The position numbers were made by a program, and so were the translations under genes. Below the pieces are notes generated by a model. It had not been told where the DNA came from, searched no databases, and saw nothing but the letters and a program-made list of their open reading frames with translations. A DNA stretch of 7,991 nucleotides from an uncultured Pseudomonadota bacterium (lineage in GTDB: Bacteria; Pseudomonadota; Alphaproteobacteria; RUG11792): NCBI GenBank assembly GCA_902796745.1, contig CADBQC010000046.1, positions 1-7,991 on the forward strand, read 5' to 3'. Position 1 is the stretch's first letter. The number at the start of each line of letters is the position of its first letter. Below are positions 1 to 7,135 of the stretch, one piece after another.

Positions 1-74
1 GGAGTAGCTCAACTGGTTAGAGCGCCGCCCTGTCACGGCGGAGGTTGCGGGTTCAAGTCCCGTCTCTCCCGCCA
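1..74 (+). tRNA. tRNA-Asp (GUC anticodon), 5' end cut by window edge
   Basis: The cloverleaf can be folded by hand. The last four bases of the 5' acceptor strand are at 1-4, the D stem pairs 7-10 with 20-23, the anticodon stem pairs 25-29 with 37-41, and the seven-base loop at 30-36 carries GTC at 32-34. The T stem pairs 47-51 with 59-63 around loop TTCAAGT. The 3' acceptor strand is 64-70, the discriminator is G71, and CCA is encoded at 72-74. The acceptor 3' strand ends in CCC, so the three missing 5' bases should be GGG. Anticodon GUC with discriminator G fits tRNA-Asp. The gene ends 4 nt before the first ATG of tadA, so the two are probably cotranscribed from a promoter outside the window. 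Confidence 0.97.
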
Positions 75-78
75 GTTC

Positions 79-525
79 ATGTATTCGCAAGAAATAATGG
101 AATTTGCAATTTCTTCGTCTGAAGCCGAGTGTGGTGACGAGGTACCGGTTGTTGCAGTCGTCGCTATAGGAAAAGAAATAATTTCGGTTGCTAAAAATCA
201 AGTAGAACTTTGCAAAAGACCTTGGTATCATGCCGAATTTTTGGCAATTTCTGATGCATGCGCATCCTTGCAGACGAGATATCTAGATATGGCAAGCATA
301 TATGCGACACTTGAGCCATGCGCATTTTGTGCTAGCTTGTTAGAAAAAGTGCGTATAAAAAATGTTTTTTTCGGAGCATACGACGTTAAATGTGGTGCCA
401 TCGCGCATGGCATAAGACTATTTGATCATTCGACAATATCGCCGCATATCATTGGCGGAATTCAAGAACAGCGATGTTCGAATATAATTAAAAATTTTTT
501 TGAAAGGATAAGAAAAAATGAATAA
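79..525 (+). CDS. tadA: tRNA-specific adenosine-34 deaminase TadA
   Basis: This 148-residue cytidine-deaminase-fold protein most likely converts A34 to inosine in tRNA-Arg(ACG), which lets one tRNA read three Arg codons. The zinc and catalytic motifs are intact: H51-A-E53 supplies a ligand and the proton-shuttle Glu, and P80-C81-x-x-C84 supplies two Cys ligands. N40 sits 11 residues before the His, as in E. coli TadA. The usual DPTA before HAE is replaced by RPWY. The segment after the Cys motif (FGAYD, CGA, HGIRLF, a GGIQEQ-like stretch, NFFERIR) resembles alphaproteobacterial TadA and argues against a dCMP or riboflavin-pathway deaminase. The start is uncertain. ATG 79 has no Shine-Dalgarno and lies 4 nt after the tRNA. 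ATG 97 gives 142 residues and aligns well with the start of the family's conserved core. The 3' end overlaps rluB by 8 nt, which suggests coupling. Confidence 0.9.
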   Translation: MYSQEIMEFAISSSEAECGDEVPVVAVVAIGKEIISVAKNQVELCKRPWYHAEFLAISDACASLQTRYLDMASIYATLEPCAFCASLLEKVRIKNVFFGAYDVKCGAIAHGIRLFDHSTISPHIIGGIQEQRCSNIIKNFFERIRKNE

Positions 526-1261
526 AGAAATAAGATTAAACAGGGCATTATCAATGCTCGGAATATGTTCAAGAAGGGATGCTGATAAGCTCATACAATC
601 TGGACAAGTTTTTGTAAACAATAACCAAGTTGTCGAGCTTGGCGCAAAAATACGACAAAATGACAAGATTAAAGTTTTTGATAAAGAATACAACTTAAAT
701 CATAAAGGGAAGACAAAAGTTTGGCTATATTACAAGCCTATCGGATTGGTCACAACCCATAAGGATGAATTGGGTAGGCGTACGGTTTTTGATGAAATTC
801 ATACCAAGATAAAAGAGCGCGTGATATCTGTTGGTCGTTTGGATATTAACTCAGAAGGACTACTTTTGCTTACCAACGATAGCAAATTTGCAAAGCATGC
901 TGAATCTCCCCAAACCGGCTGGAAACGACATTATAAAGTGCGAGTGTTTGGTGATATTACGGACGATATGATGGCTCAGATTAGGAGAGGTATTTCTATA
1001 GATGGGATAAAATACGCCCCTATGGAAGTTGCTGTACTCCGCGAAACTTCCGGAAAAAACCGCTGGCTTGAGTGCATTTTAACAGAAGGTAAAAACCGGG
1101 AAATCCGCAAAATTTTTGAACATTTTGGGCTGAGCGTCAATAGGCTAATACGAACACAATATGGCGATTACTCTTTGAATGACATGAAACCTGGAGAGGT
1201 TATTATGGCAACTCCAAAGGTCAAGCTGAGCGGAGAGGATATCTCCTACTGTTCTGCATAA
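518..1261 (+). CDS. rluB: Ribosomal large-subunit pseudouridine synthase, RluB type
   Basis: This is a 247-residue RsuA/RluB-family pseudouridine synthase, expected to modify 23S rRNA (U2605 in E. coli for RluB). An S4 RNA-binding domain covers about residues 5-50 and includes the CSRRDADKLI helix. The catalytic domain has YYKPIGLVTT near 71-80, GRLD at 106-109 with D109 as the expected catalytic Asp, then GLLLLTND, GKNREIRK (191-198) and NRLIR (208-212). The PQTGWKRHYKVRV stretch and the KNR and NRLIR blocks resemble alphaproteobacterial RluB more than RsuA, though exact target specificity is inference. ATG 518 has AAGGA at 504-508, 9 nt upstream. The gene overlaps tadA by 8 nt at its start, and its last 16 bp overlap the convergent metG. 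No terminator with a U tract follows. Confidence 0.92.
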   Translation: MNKEIRLNRALSMLGICSRRDADKLIQSGQVFVNNNQVVELGAKIRQNDKIKVFDKEYNLNHKGKTKVWLYYKPIGLVTTHKDELGRRTVFDEIHTKIKERVISVGRLDINSEGLLLLTNDSKFAKHAESPQTGWKRHYKVRVFGDITDDMMAQIRRGISIDGIKYAPMEVAVLRETSGKNRWLECILTEGKNREIRKIFEHFGLSVNRLIRTQYGDYSLNDMKPGEVIMATPKVKLSGEDISYCSA

Positions 1262-2784
1262 ACATCCAGGTTTGTGGTGTCTTCAATTCTAGGAAATAGC
1301 GGTTCAATGGCATTAAGCTCAATAACATCAGCGGGAATTGTTTCATTTTGAGTAAGCTTTAACTCATACGGTACGCCAATCTGGTTAAGTAATTTTTCAG
1401 CGCTGGTAGGTATGACTGGATACAGGCACTTCGTAATTTTAAAGATTTGTTCTGTCAATATGAACAGGATGTCCTGCATTCTTTTTGGCGCACTGTTTTT
1501 TAAGCCCCAAGGTTTTTGAAAATCCACATACTGATTTGCCAAGGCAATCATTTGCTCAACTTTCTCGAGATACTTACTGAAATTATATTGACCTACCAGG
1601 GGTATAATTTGTTTAATGCCTGTGTCAATTTCGTTTATGAATTTTTCATCATCCGGCAATAATTCAGATGGTCGCGATACAGTGCCATTACAACGCTTTT
1701 GTATAAAAGAAAGAACGCGATTACAAAGGTTTCCATAGGCATTTGCTAGCACTGAATTATATCTCTGGATAAACGAATCCAATGCAAAATTTCCGTCAGA
1801 ACCGAATGTTAGTTCCCTTAGCAGGTAGTATCTCAATGCGTCGGAGCCAAACAGTTTGCAATATTTATACGGATCTTGCACATTGCCCAACGACTTTGAC
1901 ATCTTTTCGCCTTCGCTCAACCACCAACCGTGCGATACAATTTGCTTTGGGGGCTTAATTCCTACTGCCATCAGAAATGCAACCCAGTATATCGAATGAA
2001 ACTTGACTATTTCCTTCCCGACAAAATGAATTACATTGTTCCAATATTCGTCATTATTTTGATCTTCATTTTCTGGATATCCGTTTAGCGTCAGATAATT
2101 TGTCAAGGCATCAAGCCAAACATACACAACATGCTTTAGATCGTCAGGCACCGGTATTCCCCAGTTGAATGTAGTCCTTGAAATTGCCAGATCTCGTAGC
2201 CCCCGCTTGATAAAGCTCAACATTTCATTTCTGCGCTGAGTAGGATATACGAAATCTGGATTATCTTCATAAAATTTCAGCAGTTTGTCCTGAAATGCCG
2301 AGAGTTTGAAAAAGTAGCAAGGCTCTGTCATATACTGCACTTCGCCACCTAAGGGAGATTTGCCATCAACAAGTTCATCTTCTGCAAAATACGCTTCATT
2401 GCGCATATCATACCAGCCCGAATATTCTCCGAGATATATGTATCCGGCATCCTTCAACTTTTTCCAAAAATGTTGCACTGTCTTTTTGTGCCGAGGTTCT
2501 GTTGTCCTTATAAAATCATCATTTGATATATTTAAAACAGGAAGCAAATCCCGGAACAATTGCGAAATATTGTTAGTAAATGTTTGCGGAGAAATTCCAG
2601 CCTTTATGGCACTCTGTTCGACTTTTTTGCCGTGTTCATCCGTGCCGGTTGTAAACTTTACCTTATTGCCCAACATTCGATTAAACCTGGCAAACACATC
2701 GCAAACAACTGTTGTATATGCGTGCCCAATGTGTGGTTTCGCGTTGACATAATATATCGGAGTTGTTATGTAAAGCTTACTCAT
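1246..2784 (-). CDS. metG: Methionyl-tRNA synthetase, short form without zinc knot
   Basis: This class I synthetase charges tRNA-Met with methionine for initiation and elongation. The 512-residue protein has the HIGH signature as PHIGH at 17-21, WLDAL at 223-227, HGWWLS followed by KMSKS at 294-298, and an all-helical anticodon-binding region from about 340 to 480. The connective-peptide region (about 115-205) contains a single Cys (C156), so the Cys4 zinc site of E. coli MetRS is absent. The C-terminal tRNA-binding extension of the 677-residue E. coli enzyme is also missing. Both traits fit the shorter type common in alphaproteobacteria. The ATG has GGAGA on the coding strand at 2795-2791, 6 nt upstream. 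An extended -10 promoter lies at 2825-2817. The stop codon is TAG, and the 3' end overlaps rluB. Confidence 0.96.
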   Translation of the reverse strand: MSKLYITTPIYYVNAKPHIGHAYTTVVCDVFARFNRMLGNKVKFTTGTDEHGKKVEQSAIKAGISPQTFTNNISQLFRDLLPVLNISNDDFIRTTEPRHKKTVQHFWKKLKDAGYIYLGEYSGWYDMRNEAYFAEDELVDGKSPLGGEVQYMTEPCYFFKLSAFQDKLLKFYEDNPDFVYPTQRRNEMLSFIKRGLRDLAISRTTFNWGIPVPDDLKHVVYVWLDALTNYLTLNGYPENEDQNNDEYWNNVIHFVGKEIVKFHSIYWVAFLMAVGIKPPKQIVSHGWWLSEGEKMSKSLGNVQDPYKYCKLFGSDALRYYLLRELTFGSDGNFALDSFIQRYNSVLANAYGNLCNRVLSFIQKRCNGTVSRPSELLPDDEKFINEIDTGIKQIIPLVGQYNFSKYLEKVEQMIALANQYVDFQKPWGLKNSAPKRMQDILFILTEQIFKITKCLYPVIPTSAEKLLNQIGVPYELKLTQNETIPADVIELNAIEPLFPRIEDTTNLDVYAEQ

Positions 2785-2816
2785 AGTCTATCTCCAAAAT
2801 CGGTCGTTACGCTTGG

Positions 2817-2825
2817 ATTATAGCA
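2817..2825 (-). promoter_or_regulatory. Extended -10 sigma-70 promoter candidate for metG
   Basis: Read on the minus strand, this is TGC followed by a perfect TATAAT at 2822-2817, so it matches TGnTATAAT exactly. No good -35 hexamer is visible at 16-18 nt; a TTGAGA at 2841-2836 is only 13 nt away. A transcription start near 2810 would give a leader of about 26 nt with the Shine-Dalgarno near its middle. The position is the expected one for metG, but activity is inferred. Confidence 0.6.
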
Positions 2826-2930
2826 TATAACTCTATCTCAAAGTTACACCTTTTAATGACTTCCAGTCGGTATCAGCTCAGAATGCAGGTAGTTTTTACT
2901 CCAAAACAAACTTCTATACAGACGATTTGG

Positions 2931-2939
2931 TGGTATAAT
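2931..2939 (+). promoter_or_regulatory. Extended -10 sigma-70 promoter candidate for ftsH operon
   Basis: The sequence TGG followed by TATAAT at 2934-2939 is a perfect extended -10. No recognisable -35 lies 16-18 nt upstream, which extended -10 promoters tolerate. The predicted start near 2946 leaves about 24 nt before ATG 2970 but only about 12 nt before the upstream in-frame GTG 2958, which favours the ATG. No clear heat-shock sigma-32 pattern was seen, although ftsH is heat-induced in many bacteria. Confidence 0.6.
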
Positions 2940-2969
2940 AGCGCATAGTACTGGTTTGTGGATATCCAA

Positions 2970-4850
2970 ATGAAAAGAAACACGAAAAATATACTTTCAT
3001 GGGTATTTTTGATAGGTATATTATTTTTGATGGCTAGTCCATTCGATACAAAAATCCTAGGAAATGCACCGAAGGAACTAACGTATTCGAAATTCATGAA
3101 AGCTGTTTCTAGTGGCGATGTCAAAGAAGTTTACATGCGCAATACTTCATCAAAGATTACCGGAGTGCTTGCTGACGGTAAGATTTTTTCCACAATAACG
3201 CCAGATGATGCAAAGATGGTCGAAAAATTGTTGGACAATGACGTCGAAATAAAAGTAGATGCAGGTGATTCTGGCTGGGGATATCTCGTATCAGCGCTAA
3301 TTCAGTGGTTCCCATTTTTGTTGCTAATTGGGCTTATGATATATTCTGCACGCCAAATGCAAGGCGGGGGAAAAGGCGGGTTTGGAGGAGGTGCTTTCGG
3401 AATAGGCAAATCGAGAGCGAAAATGTTTCAGCCCAAAAAGGTTAAGGTGACTTTTGCAGATGTCGCCGGTATTGATGAAGCCAAGCAAGAACTGGAAGAA
3501 ATCGTAGATTTTTTGAAAGCTCCACAGAAATATAAAAGATTGGGGGGAAAGATACCAAGAGGCATGCTTCTTGTCGGCGATCCTGGCAACGGAAAAACAT
3601 TGCTAGCAAAGGCGATTGCGGGCGAAGCAGGAGTGCCGTTTTTTAGCATATCTGGTTCGGATTTCGTTGAGGTGTTCGTTGGCGTTGGAGCTAGCCGTGT
3701 TCGGGATATATTCGAAACTGCGAAGAAAAATTCGCCTTGTATAATCTTCATAGATGAAATAGATGCCGTAGGACGTCGCCGCGATAGTGGTCGAGGCGGT
3801 AATGATGAGCGCGAACAAACATTAAACCAGCTCTTAGTTGAGATGGATGGTTTCGATGAAAATCAAGGAGTAATCGTCCTTGCAGCGACGAACCGCGCTG
3901 ACATATTAGACCCAGCCTTACTGCGTCCTGGACGATTTGATAGACGTATCACTGTGCAGTATCCGGATATGAATGGGCGCGAAAAAATTTTAACAGTGCA
4001 CACAAAGGATGTACCGCTTTCTCCTGATGTCAATTTAAAAACCATTGCGCGTGGTACGCCGGGATTTTCAGGGGCTGAACTCGCAAATTTGGTGAATGAA
4101 GCCGCTCTTCTGGCTGCTCGTGGAGACAAATTAGCGGTCGCTATGAAGGATTTTGAGTTAGCCAAGGATAAAGTCATAATGGGGGCAGAGCGAAAATCAA
4201 TGAGCATGACAGATGAAGAGAAGCGGAATACTGCATATCACGAATCTGGACACGCTCTGATCGCTTTGCTGGTTCCTCAAAGTGACCCAATACATAAGGT
4301 TACGATAATTCCACGAGGTGGCGCTTTAGGAATGGTTGTGAGGTTGCCGGAAAAGGATAAAGTATCGGTAACGAAAACTGAATTGCTATCGAACATACGG
4401 GTATCACTAGGCGGTCGAGCAGCTGAAGAAATATTCTTCGGAAAAGAAAATATAACCACTGGCGCCTCTTCTGATTTGAAACAAGCGACTGATGTTGCTA
4501 AAAAGATGGTTATAAAATGGGGCATGAGTGACAAAATAGGTCTCCGAACTTTCTACGACTCTGATGGATATTACATGGATGCAAGCGACCAAATATCTCA
4601 AGAAACATCGCAAATCATTGATTCTGAAGTAAAGAAACTTATAGAGGAAGCGTATACTGAGGTAAAAGAGCTGATCATGAAAAACAAGGAAAAGTTGGAG
4701 AGAATCGCTCTCAGCCTGCTTGAACACGAGACGCTGACTGGAGATGAAGTAAAACTGATTTTTGAAGGAAAAGAACTAAAAAAAGAAGAGCCTATAGAGG
4801 ATTCTTTAGATGATTTTAAGATGGGCGGATTACCAACAGGTGATGAGTGA
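2970..4850 (+). CDS. ftsH: ATP-dependent zinc metalloprotease FtsH
   Basis: This is a 626-residue, membrane-anchored AAA+ protease that degrades misfolded membrane proteins and selected soluble substrates as a hexamer. The first membrane segment is at about 7-23, a periplasmic domain spans about 24-103, and the second membrane segment is at about 104-127, followed by a Gly-rich linker (131-146). The AAA domain has Walker A GDPGNGKT (203-210), the FVG pore loop (236-238), Walker B IIFIDEID (258-265) and the SRH with RPGRFDRR near 319-326. The protease has HESGH (424-428) and D502, which has the same spacing to the first His as the third zinc ligand in E. coli. The Walker A differs from the common GPPGTGKT but keeps GxxGxGKT. 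I chose ATG 2970 because of a weak GGA at 2960-2962 and the predicted transcription start; GTG 2958 would add four residues. ftsH ends against glmM. Confidence 0.97.
   Translation: MKRNTKNILSWVFLIGILFLMASPFDTKILGNAPKELTYSKFMKAVSSGDVKEVYMRNTSSKITGVLADGKIFSTITPDDAKMVEKLLDNDVEIKVDAGDSGWGYLVSALIQWFPFLLLIGLMIYSARQMQGGGKGGFGGGAFGIGKSRAKMFQPKKVKVTFADVAGIDEAKQELEEIVDFLKAPQKYKRLGGKIPRGMLLVGDPGNGKTLLAKAIAGEAGVPFFSISGSDFVEVFVGVGASRVRDIFETAKKNSPCIIFIDEIDAVGRRRDSGRGGNDEREQTLNQLLVEMDGFDENQGVIVLAATNRADILDPALLRPGRFDRRITVQYPDMNGREKILTVHTKDVPLSPDVNLKTIARGTPGFSGAELANLVNEAALLAARGDKLAVAMKDFELAKDKVIMGAERKSMSMTDEEKRNTAYHESGHALIALLVPQSDPIHKVTIIPRGGALGMVVRLPEKDKVSVTKTELLSNIRVSLGGRAAEEIFFGKENITTGASSDLKQATDVAKKMVIKWGMSDKIGLRTFYDSDGYYMDASDQISQETSQIIDSEVKKLIEEAYTEVKELIMKNKEKLERIALSLLEHETLTGDEVKLIFEGKELKKEEPIEDSLDDFKMGGLPTGDE
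4838..4843 (+). promoter_or_regulatory. Shine-Dalgarno that selects the glmM start
   Basis: AGGTGA lies inside the end of ftsH, 9 nt before ATG 4853 but only 3 nt before the in-frame GTG 4847. The spacing supports ATG 4853. This start also gives the short N-terminus before FGTDGVRG that is usual for GlmM. Confidence 0.6.
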
Positions 4851-4852
4851 TA

Positions 4853-6196
4853 ATGCAGAATATTTTTGGGACTGACGGTGTTAGAGGAAAGGCTAATGAA
4901 GGATATATAACACCGGACAATGTGATGAAGTTAGCGGTCTCGGTCGTAAATCACTATACCGACAGTCAGCACAAAAGCGTTAATAACAAATTTACAGTGG
5001 TGATTGGCAAGGATACCCGTCTTTCAGGCTATATGCTTGAACCTGCTCTGACATCTGGTTTTATAGCAGCCGGAGCTGATGTCGTTTTGCTCGGGCCAAT
5101 TCCAACCCCTGCGGTTGCGTTTATGACAAGATCGCTACGAGCCGATTTGGGAGTTGTAATTTCAGCATCGCACAATCCATATCATGACAATGGAATAAAA
5201 TTTTTTAATTCGAACGGATTTAAAATCACGGAGGCTGAAGAAATAAAGATAAGCGAAATATTTCACAATCATCCAAAATTGATTTCCACTGAGTTTATGG
5301 GGAAAGCTCGTCGCCTGGATGACGCACAAGGTCGCTATGTTGAATTTGTGAAAAGTTCGTTTCCCAAAAATCTCAGCCTATCTGGACTGAAGATCGCTCT
5401 GGATACAGCAAATGGGGCTTCTTATAAAATTGCGCCTCAGATTTTCTGGGAACTTGGCGCCGAGATAATCCATATAGGTAATGAACCGGATGGGTTAAAT
5501 ATAAACAAAGATTGTGGAGCAACTCACACTGAGTTATTACAAAAAACTGTTGTCGAACACAAAGCAGATATTGGTATTGCTCTGGATGGCGACGCAGATC
5601 GTCTCATCGTTGTTGATGAGCATGGCGAAGTTGTTGATGGTGATTATTTGATTGCAACGATTGCCAACGCTTGGAAATTTTCAGGAAAACTTAAGGGAGA
5701 TACGGTTGTAGCAACAATTATGTCGAATATGGGCATGGAGAAATACCTAAATTCGATTGGACTAAATCTCATACGTACTGGTGTCGGTGATAAATACGTT
5801 ATTCAAAAAATGGTAGAGATTGGTGCTAATATCGGTGGAGAAAAGTCTGGTCATATAATCCCGATAGATTATTCATCGACCGGGGATGGCTGTGTGTCAG
5901 CAATCCAGATATTAAGTTTTTTGCAACAAGAGAAAAAGAAAATCAGTGAAATCAGGAATTTGTACACGCCATACCCGCAAATTATGATTAATATACCGAA
6001 AATTCTTGATTTAAATGCTTCGCAGATTTCAGATTGTATGAATACTATAAACAATATGCTGCACGATACTGGCAGAATTGTTATCAGGAAGTCAGGCACG
6101 GAACCAGTGACGAGGGTGATGATAGAAGCACAATCAGAAACGAAAGCTAGAGAAGCAGAGCAGTATTTTAAAAAAGTTATGGAGAATGTTTTATGA
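4853..6196 (+). CDS. glmM: Phosphoglucosamine mutase GlmM
   Basis: GlmM interconverts glucosamine-6-phosphate and glucosamine-1-phosphate, the step before GlmU makes UDP-GlcNAc for peptidoglycan and lipid A. The 447 residues match the family's usual length. Motifs in order are FGTDGVRG at the N-terminus, SASHNP with S106 as the phosphorylated catalytic serine, the metal loop DGDADR (245-250), the sugar loop GGEKSGH (328-334) and the phosphate-binding RKSGTEP (412-418). The GEKSGH loop differs slightly from the common GEQSGH. ATG 4853 is preferred over GTG 4847, whose codon overlaps the ftsH stop as GTGA. glmM directly follows ftsH with no folP between them, unlike E. coli but as in many alphaproteobacteria. 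Its stop overlaps the next gene as ATGA, so the three genes are probably one transcript driven from the ftsH promoter. Confidence 0.96.
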   Translation: MQNIFGTDGVRGKANEGYITPDNVMKLAVSVVNHYTDSQHKSVNNKFTVVIGKDTRLSGYMLEPALTSGFIAAGADVVLLGPIPTPAVAFMTRSLRADLGVVISASHNPYHDNGIKFFNSNGFKITEAEEIKISEIFHNHPKLISTEFMGKARRLDDAQGRYVEFVKSSFPKNLSLSGLKIALDTANGASYKIAPQIFWELGAEIIHIGNEPDGLNINKDCGATHTELLQKTVVEHKADIGIALDGDADRLIVVDEHGEVVDGDYLIATIANAWKFSGKLKGDTVVATIMSNMGMEKYLNSIGLNLIRTGVGDKYVIQKMVEIGANIGGEKSGHIIPIDYSSTGDGCVSAIQILSFLQQEKKKISEIRNLYTPYPQIMINIPKILDLNASQISDCMNTINNMLHDTGRIVIRKSGTEPVTRVMIEAQSETKAREAEQYFKKVMENVL

Positions 6197-7041
6197 AGAT
6201 TATAAGAACAGGAATAATCGCGATAGCAGGTGTTATAATTGCCGGATGTAGTTTTTTCGTTAAATTACATAAAATAAATGATAATGTTACATCTTACGAT
6301 CAAACCGGAGATGGTTCATTGCATGTCTATTTGCTTAATCTGGACAAATCCACTGATAGATTGGCGAATGTCAAACCTTTGATTGATGGGCTGGGATATT
6401 CGTATACTCGCATTTCAGCTGTTTATGGCAAGGAACTCTCTCAGGAATATCGGGACAGCGTTACAAATCCTGATAAATACAGGATACTTATGCACAATGA
6501 TATAGGCGCTGGCACAATTGGTTGCTACTTGAGTCATATAAATATATGGAAGGAATTTTTGCAGTCACAACATTCGTATGCTTTGATTTTTGAAGATGAT
6601 GTAGAATTTGAACCACAAAAGCTAAAAAAGCTGGTGGATTTATTGCTTTCATCATCTAAGGAATGGGATTTAGTAAACATAGATGTCAATCGTCACGGTT
6701 TTTCAAAACCGGCGAAGCAATTGTCACAACTTTTTAGATTGGTGAAATTCAGAGTTCGGGTAGGTAATACAAGTTGTTATCTTATTAATCGCAAAGCTGC
6801 AATGGCATTGCTACAAAAAGCTTTGCCCATTTCAATGCCAGTAGATCACTATATGATGCGTCCTTGGGAATTTGATATCAAGGTACGAGGAGTAACTCCA
6901 CAAATAGTCCATCAGTCATTTGGCGACTCAGAGATAAAGAAGCAAGAGAAACAAGCTTCACAAATTGCATTTTGGTATAAGTTAACCTCCCTTCTGTATC
7001 AAATTACAGCTGATATTATGACGATGTTCGGCTCGAAGTAA
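6193..7041 (+). CDS. GT25-like glycosyltransferase with lipoprotein signal
   Basis: This 282-residue protein resembles glycosyltransferase family 25 (the LPS-biosynthesis type). It has VYLLNLDKSTDR (45-56), a GAGTIGCYLSHINIWKEF block (105-122), an acidic EDD motif at 134-136 that could bind metal and nucleotide-sugar, WDLVNID (158-164), a GNTSCYLINRKAA block (191-203) and MPVDHYM (215-221). The N-terminus is unusual: K2 and R5, a hydrophobic stretch at 7-16, then lipobox I16-A17-G18-C19, a textbook signal peptidase II site. As annotated it would be an exported lipoprotein, which conflicts with a cytoplasmic nucleotide-sugar enzyme. An internal TTG at 6319 with GGAG at 6307-6310 would give a soluble 240-residue form. 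ATG 6193 has GGAG at 6181-6184 and overlaps the glmM stop as ATGA. The sugar, the acceptor and the cell location are unknown. The family call is good; the function is not assigned. Confidence 0.8.
   Translation: MKIIRTGIIAIAGVIIAGCSFFVKLHKINDNVTSYDQTGDGSLHVYLLNLDKSTDRLANVKPLIDGLGYSYTRISAVYGKELSQEYRDSVTNPDKYRILMHNDIGAGTIGCYLSHINIWKEFLQSQHSYALIFEDDVEFEPQKLKKLVDLLLSSSKEWDLVNIDVNRHGFSKPAKQLSQLFRLVKFRVRVGNTSCYLINRKAAMALLQKALPISMPVDHYMMRPWEFDIKVRGVTPQIVHQSFGDSEIKKQEKQASQIAFWYKLTSLLYQITADIMTMFGSK
6307..6321 (+). promoter_or_regulatory. Possible internal start (GGAG plus TTG) in the GT25 gene
   Basis: GGAG at 6307-6310 is followed after 8 nt by an in-frame TTG at 6319. This lies just before the first conserved block (VYLLNLD), so initiation here would remove the whole lipoprotein signal and keep the complete catalytic domain. 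It may be a chance match, because GGAG is common. Confidence 0.3.
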
Positions 7042-7082
7042 TTAGCTCTCAGTGCACTTGGGGGCAAATTTATTGTGATGTT

Positions 7083-7095
7083 GCATTTAAAATGC
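7083..7095. repeat. Short palindrome upstream of gatC
   Basis: GCATTT (7083-7088) and AAATGC (7090-7095) are perfect inverted repeats around one base. The spacing is too tight for a full hairpin and no T tract follows, so a terminator is unlikely. It could be a protein-binding site or chance in AT-rich DNA. Confidence 0.25.
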
Positions 7096-7105
7096 TCATA
7101 GATAG

Positions 7106-7114
7106 TGCTAAACT
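7106..7114 (+). promoter_or_regulatory. Weak promoter candidate for gatC-thrS
   Basis: TGC followed by TAAACT at 7109-7114 is an imperfect extended -10 (four of six matches to TATAAT) with no clear -35. It is the best candidate in the 94-nt gap before gatC. Readthrough from the ftsH-glmM operon is an equally good explanation, since no terminator is visible in the gap. Confidence 0.25.
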
Positions 7115-7135
7115 GTAACAGGTTGTTATGTTTTA

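Noticed and set aside
490..501. A5T7 tract at the end of tadA as a slippage site or terminator
   Set aside because: The tadA frame and the downstream rluB start are both intact, and no GC-rich stem precedes the T run; such tracts are common in AT-rich genes.
1232..1246. Inverted repeat as a rho-independent terminator for rluB or metG
   Set aside because: The stem is only 5 bp and no T run follows on either strand.
2360..2752. 130-codon plus-strand open frame opposite metG
   Set aside because: It lies wholly inside the well-supported metG gene on the other strand, shows no recognisable family motif and has no clear ribosome-binding site.
2958..2969. GTG start giving FtsH four more residues
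   Set aside because: No Shine-Dalgarno, and it is only about 12 nt from the predicted transcription start; ATG 2970 fits the usual short FtsH N-terminus better.
2873..3124. 83-codon minus-strand open frame across the ftsH promoter and start
   Set aside because: It overlaps the predicted promoter and the ftsH membrane segment; its hydrophobic stretch is the antisense of that segment.
3428..4727. Several minus-strand open frames of 70-114 codons opposite ftsH
   Set aside because: They mirror the conserved AAA and protease domains of ftsH; their sequences show no family features and reflect antisense codon structure.
7042..7135. Terminator or T-box-like leader before gatC-thrS
   Set aside because: The 94-nt gap has no GC-rich stem with a T tract and is too short for a T-box; only a weak -10 and a tight palindrome are visible.
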